DNA of 64,000 nucleotides from Pseudorasbora parva (GCF_024679245.1 NC_090185.1:3443464-3507463), one strand, 5' to 3'. Numbered from the stretch's first letter, positions 15,101 through 28,127 are shown. Notes: generated from the letters alone by a model not told the origin. Made by a program: numbers and translations.

Positions 15101-15848
15101 TGTATACTATTACGTAAAAGTGACATTTTTCAATTATCTCAAAAACATCTAAATGGACAAAAATGAACAATTACTACAGTGTATACTATTACATAAGAGT
15201 GTGAATTATTCAATTATCACATGAAGTCAAAAATTAACAAAAATTCAAAATTACGACAGTGTATACTATTACGTAAAAGTGACATTTTTCAATTATCTCA
15301 AAAACATCTAAATGGACAAAAATGAACAATTACTACAGTGTATACTATTACATAAAAGTGAAATTATTCAATTATCACATGAAGTCAAAATGGACAAAAA
15401 TTCAAAATTACGACAGTGTATACTATTACGTAAAAGTGACATTTTTCAATTATCTCAAAAACATCTAAATGGACAAAAATGAACAATTACTACAGTGTAT
15501 ACTATTACATAAGAGTGTGAATTATTCAATTATCACATGAAGTCAAAAATTAACAAAAATTCAAAATTACGACAGTGTATACTATTACGTAAAAGTGACA
15601 TTTTTCAATTATCTCAAAAACATCTAAATGGACAAAAATGCACAATTACTACAGTGTATACTATTAAGTAAAAGTGAAATTATTCAATTATCACATGAAG
15701 TCAAAATGGACAAAAATTCAAAATTACAACAGTGTATACTATTACGTAAAAGTGACATTTTTCAATTATCTCAAAAACATCTAAATGGACAAAAATGCAC
15801 AATTACTACAGTGTATACTATTACGTAAAAGTGAAATTATTCAATTAT
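10261..15848 (+). repeat. Large segmental repeat, second copy
   Basis: This matches 2205-7475 with monomer-sized indels. It keeps the GTGTG monomer missing near 3500, and it has an extra monomer near 15163-15320. Head variant GAACAATTAC recurs here at 15007, 15165, 15324 and 15481, a local 158 bp ladder. An extra T gives GAATTTTTTCAATT near 10303, and ACTCCAG occurs near 14541; I saw neither elsewhere. Confidence 0.8.
11058..13367 (+). repeat. Left HOR unit, copy 3
   Basis: The offset from copy 1 is a constant 11057 over the whole unit. It keeps both GTGTG monomers and the AATTATTAAATT variant (near 12360), so it agrees with copy 1 against copy 2. At the right edge, 13368 is C as in copy 2 (5153), and what follows is the copy 2 right flank. 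ATAAGTTTGTG is at 12821 and GGCC at 12942. Confidence 0.85.
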
Positions 15849-16494
15849 CACATGAAGTCAAAATGAACAAAAATTAAAAATTACGACAGTGTATACTATT
15901 ACGAAAAAGTGACATTTTTCAATTATCTCAAAAACATCTAAATGGACAAAAATGCACAATTACTACAGTGTATACTATTAAGTAAAAGTGTGAATTATTC
16001 AATTATCACATGAAGTCAAAATGGACAAAAATTCAAAATTACGACAGTGTATACTATTACGTAAAAGTGACATTTTTCAATTATCTCAAAAACATCTAAA
16101 TGGACAAAAATGCACAATTACTACAGTGTATGCTATTAAGTAAAAGTGAAATTATTCAATTATCACATGAAGTCAAAATGGACAAAAATTAAAAATTACG
16201 ACAGTGTATACTATTACGTAAAAGTGACATTTTTCAATTATCTCAAAAACATCTAAATGGACAAAAATGCACAATTACTACAGTGTATACTATTACATAA
16301 GAGTGTGAATTATTCAATTATCACATGAAGTCAAAAATGAACAAAAATTCAAAATTACGACAGTGTATACCATTACGTAAAAGTGACATTTTTCAATTAT
16401 CTCAAAAACATCTAAATGGACAAAAATAAACAAATACTACAGTGTATACTATTACATAAAAGGGAAATTATTCAATTATCACATGAAGTAAAAA

Positions 16495-16574
16495 ATGAAC
16501 AAAAAATTCTAAATTACGACAGTGTATACTATTACGTAAAATGGTGAATTATTCAATTATCACATGAAGTCAAA
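16495..16574 (+). repeat. Chimeric half-unit: B head, A tail
   Basis: The left part is type B (AATTCTAAATTACGACAG). After the shared core the sequence becomes type A (GTAAAATGGTGAATTATTC, CACATGAAGTC). The join lies within the 27 bp core. The left side matches the piece near 9240. The right side has the AAAATGG form found near 347, 3347, 11404 and 22474. One half-unit is missing, so A and B phase shifts here. Confidence 0.85.
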
Positions 16575-17289
16575 ATGGACAAAATTCAAAATTACGACAG
16601 TGTATACTATTACGTAAAAGTGACATTTTTCAATTATCTCAAAAAAACATCTAAATGGACAAAAATGCACAATTACTACAGTGTATACTATTACATAAGA
16701 GTGTGAATTATTCAATTATCACATGAAGTCAAAATGGACAAAAATTCAAAATTACAACAGTGTATACTATTACGTAAAAGTGACATTTTTCAATTATCTC
16801 AAAAAAACATCTAAATGGACAAAAATGCACAATTACTACAGTGTATACTATTACGTAAAAGTGAAATTATTCAATTATGACATGAAGTCAAAATTAACAA
16901 AAATTAAAAATTACGACAGTGTATACTATTACGTAAAAGTGACATTTTTCAATTATCTCAAAAACATCTAAATGGACAAAAATAAACAAATACTACAGTG
17001 TATACTATTACGTAAAAGGGAAATTATTCAATTATCACATGAAGTCAAAATGGACAAAAATTCAAAATTACGACAGTGTATACTATTACGTAAAAGTGAC
17101 ATTTTTCAATTATCTCAAAAAAACATCTAAATGGACAAAAATGCACAATTACTACAGTGTATACTATTACATAAGAGTGTGAATTATTCAATTATCACAT
17201 GAAGTCAAAAATGAACAAAAATTCAAAATTACGACGGTGTATACCATTACGTAAAAGTGACATTTTTCAATTATCTCAAAAACATCTAA

Positions 17290-17368
17290 ATGGACAAAAA
17301 TAAACAAATACTACAGTGTATACTATTACGTAAAAGTGACATTTTTCAATTATCTCAAAAACATCTAA
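17290..17368 (+). repeat. Chimeric half-unit: A head, B tail
   Basis: The half-unit starts as the TAAACAAATACTAC type of A and, after the shared core, continues as B (GTGACATTTTTC, CTCAAAAACATC). It is followed by a normal A half at 17369. The switch lies in the 27 bp core, and the local number of half-units is odd. Confidence 0.85.
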
Positions 17369-20300
17369 ATGGACAAAAATGCACAATTACTACAGTGTAT
17401 ACTATTAAGTAAAAGTGAAATTATTCAATTATCACATGAAGTCAAAATGGACAAAAATTCAAAATTACGACAGTGTATACTATTACGTAAAAGTGACATT
17501 TTTCAATTATCTCAAAAACATCTAAATGGACAAAAATTCAAAATTACGACAGTGTATACTAATACGTAAAAGTGAAATTATTCAATTATCAGATGAAGTC
17601 AACATGTACAAAAATTAAAAATTACGACAGTGTATACTATTACGTAAAAGTTACATTTTTCAATTATCTCAAAAACATCCAAATGGACAAAAATAAACAA
17701 ATACTACAGTGTATACTATTACGTAAAAGGGAAATTATTCAATTATCACATGAAGTCAAAATGGACAAAAATTCAAAATTACGACAGTGTATACTATTAC
17801 GTAAAAGTGACATTTTTCAATTATCTCAAAAAAACATCTAAATGGACAAAAATAAACAAATACTACAGTGTATACTATTACGTAAAAGGGAAATTATTCA
17901 ATTATCACATGAAGTAAAAAATGAACAAAAAATTCAAAATTACGACAGTGTATACTATTACGTAAAAGTGACATTTTTCAATTATCTCAAAAACATCTAA
18001 ATGGACAAAAATGCACAATTACTACAGTGTATACTATTACGTAAAAGTGAAATTATTCAATTATGACATGAAGTCAAAATTAACAAAAATTAAAAATTAC
18101 GACAGTGTATACTATTACGTAAAATTGCAATTTTTCAATTTTCTCAAAAACATCTAAATGGACAAAAATGCACAATTACTACAGTGTATGCTATTACATA
18201 AGAGTGTGAATTATTCAATTATCACATGAAGTCAAAAATGAACAAAAATTCAAAATTACGACAGTGTATACCATAACGTAAAAGTGACATTTTTCAATTA
18301 TCTCAAAAACATCTAAATGGACAAAAATAAACAAATACTACAGTGTATACTATTACGTAAAAGGGAAATTATTCAATTATCACATGAAGTAAAAAATGAA
18401 CAAAAAATTCTAAATTACGACAGTGTATACTATTACGTAAAAGTGGCATTTTTCAATTATCTCAAAAACATCTAAATGGACAAAAATAAACAAATACTAC
18501 AGTGTATACTATTACGTAAAAGTGAAATTATTCAATTATCACATGAAGTCAAAATGGACAAAAATTCAATATTACGACAGTGTATACTATTACGTAAAAG
18601 TGACATTTTTCAGTTATCTCAAAAACATCTAAATGGACAAAAATGCACAATTACTACAGTGTATACTATTACATAAAAGTGAAATTATTCAATTATCACA
18701 TGAAGTCAAAATGGACAAAAATTCAAAATTACGACAGTGTATACTATTACGTAAAAGTGACATTTTTCAATTATCTCAAAAACATCTAAATGGACAAAAA
18801 TAAACAAATACTACAGTGTATACTATTACGTAAAAGGGAAATTATTCAATTATCACATGAAGTAAAAAATGAACAAAAAATTCAAAATTACGACAGTGTA
18901 TACTATTACGTGAAAGTGACATTTTTCAATTATCTCAAAAACATCTAAATGGACAAAAATGCAAAATTACTACAGTGTATACTATTAAATAAAAGTGAAA
19001 TTATTCAATTATCACATGAAGTCAAAATGGACAAAAATTCAAAATTATGACAGTGTATACTATTACGTAAAAGTGACATTTTTCAATTATCTCAAAAACA
19101 TCTAAATGGACAAAAATAAACAAATACTACAGTGTATACTATTACGTAAAAGTGAAATTATTCAATTATCACATGAAGTAAAAAATGAACAAAAAATTCA
19201 AAATTACGACAGTGTATACTATTACGTAAAAGTGACATTTTTCAATTATCTCAAAAACATCTTAATGGACAAAAATGCACAATTACTACAGTGTATACTA
19301 TTACGTAAAAGTGAAATTATTCAATTATGACATGAAGTCAAAATTAACAAAAATTAAAAATTACGACAGTGTATACTATTACGTAAAATTGCAATTTTTG
19401 AATTTTCTCAAAAACATCTAAATGGACAAAAATGCACAATTACTACAGTGTATACTATTACATAAGAGTGTGAATTATTCAATTATCACATGAAGTCAAA
19501 AATGAACAAAAATTCAAAATTACGACAGTGTATACCATTACGTAAAAGTGACATTTTTCAATTATCTCAAAAACATCTAAATGGACAAAAATAAACAAAT
19601 ACTACAGTGTATACTATTACGTAAAAGGGAAATTATTCAATTATCACATGAAGTAAAAAATGAACAAAAATTTCAAAATTACGACAGTGTATACTATTAC
19701 GTAAAAGTGACATTTTTCAATTATCTCAAAAACATCTAAATGGACAAAAATGCACAATTACTACAGTGTATACTATTAAGTAAAAGTGAAATTATTCAAT
19801 TATCACATGAAGTCAAAAATTAACAAAAATTCAAAATTACGACAGTGTATACTATTACGTAAAAGTGACATTTTTCAATTATCTCAAAAACATCTAAATG
19901 GACAAAAATAAACAAATACTACAGTGTATACTATTACGTAAAAGGGAAATTATTCAATTATCACATGAAGTAAAAAATGAACAAAAAATTCTAAATTACG
20001 ACAGTGTATACTATTATGTAAAAGTGGCATTTTTCAATTATCTCAAAAACATCTAAATGGACAAAAATAAACAAATACTACAGTGTATACTATTACGTAA
20101 AAGTGAAATTATTCAATTATCACATGAAGTCAAAATGGACAAAAATTCAAAATTACGACAGTGTATACTATTACGTAAAAGTGACATTTTTCAATTATCT
20201 CAAAAAAAACATCTAAATGGACAAAAATGCACAATTACTACAGTGTATACTATTACATAAGAGTGTGAATTATTCAATTATCACATGAAGTCAAAAATGA

Positions 20301-20584
20301 ACAAAAATTCAAAATTACGACAGTGTATACTATTACGTAAAATTGACATTTTTCAATTATCTCAAAAACATCTAAATTGACAAAAATGCACAATTACTAC
20401 AGTGTATACTATTTCGTAAAAGTGTGAATTATTCAATTATCACATGAAGTCAAAATGGACAAAAATTCAAAATTACGACAGTGTATACTATTACGTAAAA
20501 GTGACATTTTTCAATTATCTCAAAAACATCTAAATGGATAAAAATGCACAATTACTACAGTGTATACTATTACGTAAAAGTGTG

Positions 20585-23427
20585 AATTATTCAATTATCA
20601 CATGAAGTCAAAATGGACAAAAATTCAAAATTACGACAGTGTATACTATTACGTAAAAGTGACATTTTTCAATTATCTCAAAAACATCTAAATGGACAAA
20701 AATGCACAATTACTACAGTGTATACTAATAAGTAAAAGTGAAATTATTCAATTATCACATGAAGTCAAAATGGACAAAAATTCAAAATTACGACAGTGTA
20801 TACTATTACGTAAAAGTGACATTTTTCAATTATCTCAAAAACATCTAAATGGACAAAAATTCAAAATTACGACAGTGTATACTAATACGTAAAAGTGAAA
20901 TTATTCAATTATCAGATGAAGTCAACATGTACAAAAATTAAAAATTACGACAGTGTATACTATTACGTAAAAGTGACATTTTTCAATTATCTCAAAAACA
21001 TCTAAATGGACAAAAATAAACAAATACTACAGTGTATACTATTACGTAAAAGGGAAATTATTCAATTATCACATGAAGTCAAAATGGACAAAAATTCAAA
21101 ATTACGACAGTGTATACTATTACGTAAAAGTGACATTTTTCAATTATCTCAAAAAAACATCTAAATGGACAAAAATGCACAATTACTACAGTGTATACTA
21201 TTACGTAAAAGTGAAATTATTCAATTATCACATGAAGTCAAAATGGACAAAAATTCAAAATTACGACAGTGTATACTATTACGTAAAAGTGACATTTTTC
21301 AATTATCTCAAAAAAACATCTAAATGGACAAAAATGCACAATTACTACAGTGTATACTATTACATAAGAGTGTGAATTATTCAATTATCACATGAAGTCA
21401 AAAATGAACAAAAATTCAAAATTACGACAGTGTATACTATTACGTAAAAGTGACTTTTCAATTATCTCAAAAACATCTAAATGGACAAAAATGCACAATT
21501 ACTACAGTGTATACTATTACGTAAAAGTGTGAATTATTGAATTATCACATGAAGTCAAAATGGACAAAAATTCAAAATTACGACAGTGTATACTATTACG
21601 TAAAAGTGACATTTTTCAGTTATCTCAAAAACATCTAAATGGACAAAAATGCACAATTACTACAGTGTATACTATTACATAAAAGTGAAATTATTCAATT
21701 ATCACATGAAGTCAAAATGGACAAAAATTCAAAATTACGACAGTGTATACTATTACGTAAAAGTGACATTTTTCAATTATCTTAAAAACATCTAAATGGA
21801 CAAAAATAAACAAATACTACAGTGTATACTATTACGTAAAAGGGAAATTATTCAATTATCACATGAAGTAAAAAATGAACAAAAAATTCAAAATTACGAC
21901 AGTGTATACTATTACGTAAAAGTGACATTTTTCAATTATCTCAAAAACATCTAAATGGACAAAAATGCAAAATTACTACAGTGTATACTATTAAGTAAAA
22001 GTGAAATTATTCAATTATCACATGAAGTCAAAATGGACAAAAATTCAAAATTATGACAGTGTATACTATTACGTAAAAGTGACATTTTTCAATTATCTCA
22101 AAAAAACATCTAAATGGACAAAAATGCACAATTACTACAGTGTATACTATTACATAAGAGTGTGAATTATTCAATTATCACATGAAGTCAAAAATGAACA
22201 AAAATTTCAAAATTACGATAGTGTATACTATTACGTAAAAGTGACATTTTTCAATTATCTCAAAAACATCTAAATGGACAAAAATGCACAATTACTACAG
22301 TGTATACTATTACGTAAAAGTGAAATTATTCAATTATCACATGAAGTCAAAATGGAAAAAAATTCAAAATTACGACAGTGTATACTATTACGTAAAAGTG
22401 ACATTTTTCAATTATCTCAAAAACATCTAAATGGACAAAAATAAACAAATACTACAGTGTATACTATTACGTAAAATGGTGAATTATTCAATTATTACAT
22501 GAAGTCAAAATGGACAAAAATTCAAAATTACGACAGTGTATACTATTACGTAAAAGTGACATTTTTCAATTATCTCAAAAACATCTAAATGGACAAAAAT
22601 GCACAATTACTACAGTGTATACTATTACGTAAAAGTGTGAATTATTCAATTATCACATGAAGTCAAAATGGACAAAAATTCAAAATTACGACAGTGTATA
22701 CTATTACGTAAAAGTGACATTTTTCAATTATCTCAAAAACATCTAAATGGACAAAAATGCACAATTACTACAGTGTATACTATTACGTAAAAGTGAAATT
22801 ATTCAATTATGACATGAAGTCAAAATTAACAAAAATTAAAAATTACGACAGTGTATACTATTACGTAAAAGTGATATTTTTTAATTATCTCAAAAACATC
22901 TAAATGGACAAAAATGCACAATTACTACAGTGTATACTATTACGTAAAAGTGTGAATTATTCAATTATCACATGAAGTCAAAATGGACAAAAATTCAAAA
23001 TTACGACAGTGTATACTATTACGTAAAAGTGACATTTTTCAATTATCTCAAAAACATCTAAATGGACAAAAATGCACAATTACTACAGTGTATACTATTA
23101 CATAAAAGTGAAATTATTCAATTATCACATGAAGTCAAAATGGACAAAAATTCAAAATTACGACAGTGTATACTATTACGTAAAAGTGACATTTTTCAAT
23201 TATCTCAAAAACATCTAAATGGACAAAAATTCACAATTACTACAGTGTATACTATTACGTAAAAGTGAAATTATTCAATTATCACATTGAAGTAAAAAAT
23301 GAACAAAAAATTCAAAATTACGACAGTGTATACTATTACGTAAAAGTGACATTTTTCAATTATCTCAAAAACATCTAAATGGACAAAAATGCACAATTAC
23401 TACAGTGTATACTATTACGTAAAAGTG
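20585..23427 (+). repeat. 2.7 kb repeat block, second copy with one added monomer
   Basis: This matches 9514-12199. A monomer near 22770-22925, of the ATTATGACATG type followed by GTGATATTTTTT, is present only here. Other changes are TACTAATAAGTAA near 20725, ATTATTGAATT near 21536, TTACGATAG near 22217, ATTATTACATG near 22494, and CACATTGAAG near 23283, which adds one base. Confidence 0.82.
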
Positions 23428-25903
23428 TGAATTATTCAATTATCACATGAAGTCAAAATGGACAAAAATTCAAAATTACGACAGTGTATACTATTACGTA
23501 AAAGTGACATTTTTCAATTATCTCAAAAACATCTAAATGGACAAAAATTCACAATTACTACAGTGTATACTATTACGTAAAAGTGAAATTATTCAATTAT
23601 CACATGAAGTCAAAATGAACAAAAATTAAAAATTACGACAGTGTATACTATTACGTAAATTTGCAATTTTTCAATTTTCTCAAAAACATCTAAATGGACA
23701 AAAATGCACAATTACTACAGTGTATACTATTACATAAGAGTGAAATTATTCAATTATCACATGAAGTAAAAAATGAACAAAAAATTCAAAATTACGACAG
23801 TGTATACTATTACGTAAAAGTGACATTTTTCAATTATCTCAAAAACATCTAAATGGACAAAAATGCACAATTACTACATTGTATACTATTACGTAAAAGT
23901 GAAATTATTCAATTATCACATGAAGTCAAAATGAACAAAAATTAAAAATTACGACAGTGTATACTATTACGTAAATTTGCAATTTTTCAATTTTCTCAAA
24001 AACATCTAAATGGACAAAAATGCACAATTACTACAGTGTATACTATTACGTAAAAGTGAAATTATTCAATTATGACATGAAGTCAAAATTAACAAAAATT
24101 CAAAATTACGACAGTGTATACTATTACGTAAAATTGCAATTTTTCAATTTTCTCAAAAACATCTAAATGGACAAAAATTCACAATTACTACAGTGTATAC
24201 TATTACATAAGAGTGTGAATTATTCAATTATCACATGAAGTCAAAAATAAACAAAAATTCAAAATTACGACAGTGTATACCATTACGTAAAAGTGACATT
24301 TTTCAATTATCTCAAAAACATCTAAATGGACAAAAATAAACAAATACTACAGTATATACTATTACGTAAAAGTGAAATTATTCAATTATCACATGAAGTC
24401 AAAATGGACAAAAATTCAAAATTACGACAGTGTATACTATTACGTAAAAGTGACATTTTTCAATTATCTCAAAAACATCTAAATGGACAAAAATGCACAA
24501 TTACTACAGTGTATACTATTACGTAAAAGTGAAATTATTCAATTATCACATGAAGTCAAAATGGACAAAAAATCAAAATTACGACAGTGTATACTATTAC
24601 GTAAAAGTGACATTTTTCAATTATCTCAAAAACATCTAAATGGACAAAAATGCACAATTACTACAGTGTATACTATTACATAAGAGTGTGAATTATTCAA
24701 TTATCACATGAAGTCAAAAATGAACAAAAATTCAAAATTACGACAGTGTATACTATTACGTAAAAGTGACATTTTTCAATTATCTCAAAAACATCTAAAT
24801 GGCCAAAAATGCACAATTACTACAGTGTATAATATTACGTAAAAGTGAAATTATTCAATTATGACATGAAGTCAAAATTAACAAAAATTCAAAATTACGA
24901 CAGTGTATACTATTACGTAAAAGTGACATTTTTCAATTATCTCAAAAACATCTAAATGGACAAAAATGCACAATTACTACAGTGTATACTATTACGTAAA
25001 AGTGAAATTATTCAATTATCACATGAAGTCAAAATGAACAAAAATTAAAAATTACGACAGTGTATACTATTACGTAAAATTGCAATTTTTCAGTTTTCTC
25101 AAAAACATCTAAATGGACAAAAATGCACAATTACTACAGTGTATACTATTACATAAGAGTGTGAATTATTCAATTATCACATGAAGTCAAAAATGAACAA
25201 AAATTCAAAATTACGACAGTGTATACCATTACGTAAAAGTGACATTTTTCAATTGTCTCAAAAACATCTAAATGGACAAAAATAAACAAATACTACAGTG
25301 TATACTATTACGTAAAAGGGAAATTATTCAATTATCACATGAAGTAAAAAATGAACAAAAATTTCAAAATTACGACAGTGTATACTATTACGTAAAAGTG
25401 ACATTTTTCAATTATCTCAAAAACATCTAAATGGACAAAAATGCACAATTACTACAGTGTATACTATTACGTAAAAGTGAAATTATTCAATTATGACATG
25501 AAGTCAAAATTAACAAAAATTCAAAATTACGACAGTGTATACTATTACGTAAAATTGCAATTTTTCAATTTTCTCAAAAACATCTAAATGGACAAAAATT
25601 CACAATTACTACAGTGTATACTATTACATAAGAGTGTGAATTATTCAATTATCACATGAAGTCAAAAATAAACAAAAATTCAAAATTACGACAGTGTATA
25701 CCATTACGTAAAAGTGACATTTTTCAATTATCTCAAAAACATCTAAATGGACAAAAATAAACAAATACTACAGTATATACTATTACGTAAAAGTGAAATT
25801 ATTCAATTATCACATGAAGTCAAAATGGACAAAAATTCAAAATTACGACAGTGTATACTATTACGTAAAAGTGACATTTTTCAATTATCTCAAAAACATC
25901 TAA

Positions 25904-25981
25904 ATGGACAAAAATGCACAATTACTACAGTGTATACTATTACGTAAAAGTGAAATTATTCAATTATCACATGAAGTCAAA
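25904..25981 (+). repeat. Half-unit A, reference copy (78 bp)
   Basis: Diagnostic features are GCACAATTACTAC near the start, GTGAAATTATTC in the middle and CACATGAAGTC at the end. Half A is the more variable half. Recurrent subtypes are: (1) TAAACAAATACTAC at the head, often with GTAAAAGGG and a GTAAAAAATGAAC tail; (2) TTACATAAGAGTGTG in the middle with a TCAAAAATGAAC tail; (3) ATTATGACATG with a TCAAAATTAAC tail; (4) TTAAGTAA in place of TTACGTAA; (5) head GGCCAAAAATGC with GTATAATATT; (6) ATTCACAATT head; (7) CAGATGAAGTCAACATG tail. These subtypes occur in fixed orders that define the higher-order repeats. Confidence 0.93.
25927..25953 (+). repeat. 27 bp core shared by both half-units, with two palindromes
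   Basis: Positions 24-50 of half A are identical to positions 24-50 of half B (26005-26031 in the same monomer). The core begins ACAGTGTATAC and ends GTAAAAGTGA. It contains GTATAC at 25932-25937 (26010-26015 in B) and the 8 bp palindrome TTACGTAA at 25940-25947 (26018-26025 in B). The same block recurs about every 79 bp through the window, so there are of the order of 800 copies of each palindrome or its variants. TTACGTAA fits the TTAYRTAA consensus known for NFIL3/PAR-type bZIP proteins. Whether any protein binds here is not shown. Confidence 0.85.
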
Positions 25982-26060
25982 ATGGACAAAAATTCAAAAT
26001 TACGACAGTGTATACTATTACGTAAAAGTGACATTTTTCAATTATCTCAAAAACATCTAA
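25982..26060 (+). repeat. Half-unit B, reference copy (79 bp)
   Basis: Diagnostic features are ATTCAAAATTACGAC near the start, GTGACATTTTTC in the middle and CTCAAAAACATCTAA at the end. It is about 80-85% identical to half A by eye. The two halves differ at only five positions before the last 12-13 bases, where they diverge. Half B is the more uniform half. The main subtypes are the GTAAAATTGCAATTTTTC form with a TTTTCTC tail (which follows the ATTATGACATG or AAAATGAAC type of A), GTATACCATTACG, GTGACATTTTTTAATT followed by AAATAGAC, AATTGTCTC, and CATGTAAATGG. Confidence 0.93.
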
Positions 26061-28127
26061 ATGGACAAAAATGCACAATTACTACAGTGTATACTATTAC
26101 ATAAGAGTGTGAATTATTCAATTATCACATGAAGTCAAAAATGAACAAAATTCAAAATTACGACAGTGTATACTATTACGTAAAAGTGACATTTTTCAAT
26201 TATCTCAAAAACATCTAAATGGCCAAAAATGCACAATTACTACAGTGTATAATATTACGTAAAAGTGAAATTATTCAATTATGACATGAAGTCAAAATTA
26301 ACAAAAATTCAAAATTACGACAGTGTATACTATTACGTAAAATTGACATTTTTCAATTATCTCAAAAACATCTAAATGGACAAAAATGCACAATTACTAC
26401 AGTGTATACTATTACGTAAAAGTGAAATTATTCAATTATCACATGAAGTCAAAATGAACAAAAATTAAAAATTACGACAGTGTATACTATTACGTAAAAT
26501 TGCAATTTTTCAGTTTTCTCAAAAACATCTAAATGGACAAAAATGCACAATTACTACAGTGTATACTATTACATAAGAGTGTGAATTATTCAATTATCAC
26601 ATGAAGTCAAAAATGAACAAAAATTCAAAATTACGACAGTGTATACCATTACGTAAAAGTGACATTTTTCAATTGTCTCAAAAACATCTAAATGGACAAA
26701 AATAAACAAATACTACAGTGTATACTATTACGTAAAAGGGAAATTATTCAATTATCACATGAAGTAAAAAATGAACAAAAATTTCAAAATTACGACAGTG
26801 TATACTATTACGTAAAAGTGACATTTTTCAATTATCTCAAAAACATCTAAATGGACAAAAATGCACAATTACTACAGTGTATACTATTAAGTAAAAGTGA
26901 AATTATTCAATTATCACATGAAGTCAAAATGGACAAAAATTCAAAATTACGACAGTGTATACTATTACGTAAAAGTGACATTTTTTAATTATCTCAAAAA
27001 CATCTAAATAGACAAAAATGCACAATTACTACAGTGTATACTATTACATAAGAGTGTGAATTATTCAATTATCACATGAAGTCAAAAATGAACAAAAATT
27101 CAAAATTACGACAGTGTATACTATTACGTAAAAGTGACATTTTTCAATTATCTCAAAAACATCTAAATGGACAAAAATGCACAATTACTACAGTGTATAC
27201 TATTACGTAAAAGTGTGAATTATTCAATTATCACATGAAGTCAAAATGGACAAAAATTCAAAATTACCACAGTGTATACTATTACGTAAAAGTGACATTT
27301 TTCAATTATCTCAAAAACATCTAAATGGACAAAAATGCACAATTACTACAGTGTATACTATTACGTAAAAGTGTGAATTATTCAATTATCACATGAAGTC
27401 AAAATGGACAAAAATTCAAAATTACGACAGTGTATACTATTACGTAAAAGTGACATTTTTCAATTATCTCAAAAACATCTAAATGGACAAAAATTCACAA
27501 TTACTACAGTGTATACTATTACGTAAAAGTGAAATTATTCAATTATCACATGAAGTCAAAATGAACAAAAATTAAAAATTACGACAGTGTATACTATTAC
27601 GTAAATTTGCAATTTTTCAATTTTCTCAAAAACATCTAAATGGACAAAAATGCACAATTACTACAGTGTATACTATTACATAAGAGTGAAATTATTCAAT
27701 TATCACATGAAGTAAAAAATGAACAAAAAATTCAAAATTACGACAGTGTATACTATTACGTAAAAGTGACATTTTTCAATTATCTCAAAAACATCTAAAT
27801 GGACAAAAATGCACAATTACTACAGTGTATACTATTACGTAAAAGTGAAATTATTCAATTATGACATGAAGTCAAAATTAACAAAAATTAAAAATTACGA
27901 CAGTGTATACTATTACGTAAAATTGCAATTTTTCAATTTTCTCAAAAACATCTAAATGGACAAAAATGCACAATTACTACAGTGTATACTATTACATAAG
28001 AGTGTGAATTATTCAATTATCACATGAAGTCAAAAATGAACAAAAATTCAAAATTACGACAGTGTATACCATTACGTAAAAGTGACATTTTTTCAATTAT
28101 CTCAAAAACATGTAAATGGACAAAAAT

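Larger units (their letters stand above)
15849..20584 (+). repeat. Mosaic satellite stretch without a long colinear partner
   Basis: The monomers are the same family, but subtype order changes every few hundred bases. Recognisable pieces are about 17370-17850 (matching 9621-10093 at offset 7748), about 16270-16520 (matching 9005-9260), and runs of the TAAACAAATAC and AAAAGGG type that repeat three times between 17.8 and 20 kb. Two chimeric half-units (16495 and 17290) lie here. Unusual single changes include TATGCTATT near 16131 and 18188, CATCCAAATGG near 17677, CATAACG near 18272, and CTTAATGG near 19261. No unrelated sequence is present. Confidence 0.75.
25904..26060 (+). repeat. Representative plain monomer, 157 bp (half A + half B)
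   Basis: I chose this copy as reference because it carries the commonest base at the variable sites I compared. It is 78 bp of half A followed by 79 bp of half B, and the next monomer begins at 26061. The 157 bp form is not a multiple of three, so no reading frame can run through consecutive plain monomers. Monomers of 158 or 159 bp arise from three small changes: an extra A at the A/B junction (TCAAAAATGAAC in place of TCAAAATGGAC), GTGTGAATT in place of GTGAAATT in half A, and two extra A in the B tail (CTCAAAAAAACATC in place of CTCAAAAACATC). Confidence 0.95.
23740..28127 (+). repeat. 4.4 kb repeat block, first copy
   Basis: The offset to the second copy is 5845 up to about 26.98 kb, and then 6003-6004 because the second copy has one more monomer. 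Inside the block there is a further 1421 bp (9-monomer) tandem periodicity: the CAGTATATAC monomers start at 24326 and 25747, and GGCC occurs at 24801 and 26221. Differences from the second copy include TACATTGTATAC near 23875 and a one-base deletion, AACAAAATTC, near 26144. Confidence 0.85.

Noticed and set aside
25932..25947. Hairpin or terminator from the GTATAC and TTACGTAA palindromes
   Set aside because: The palindromes are 6 and 8 bp with no loop and are AT-rich, so the hairpins would be very weak. There is no gene nearby for a terminator to serve.
25904..26060. CENP-B box in the monomer
   Set aside because: The known box has a GC-containing core (TTCG followed by CGGG). The monomer has nothing similar. 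Its only CpGs are in TTACGTAA and ACGAC.
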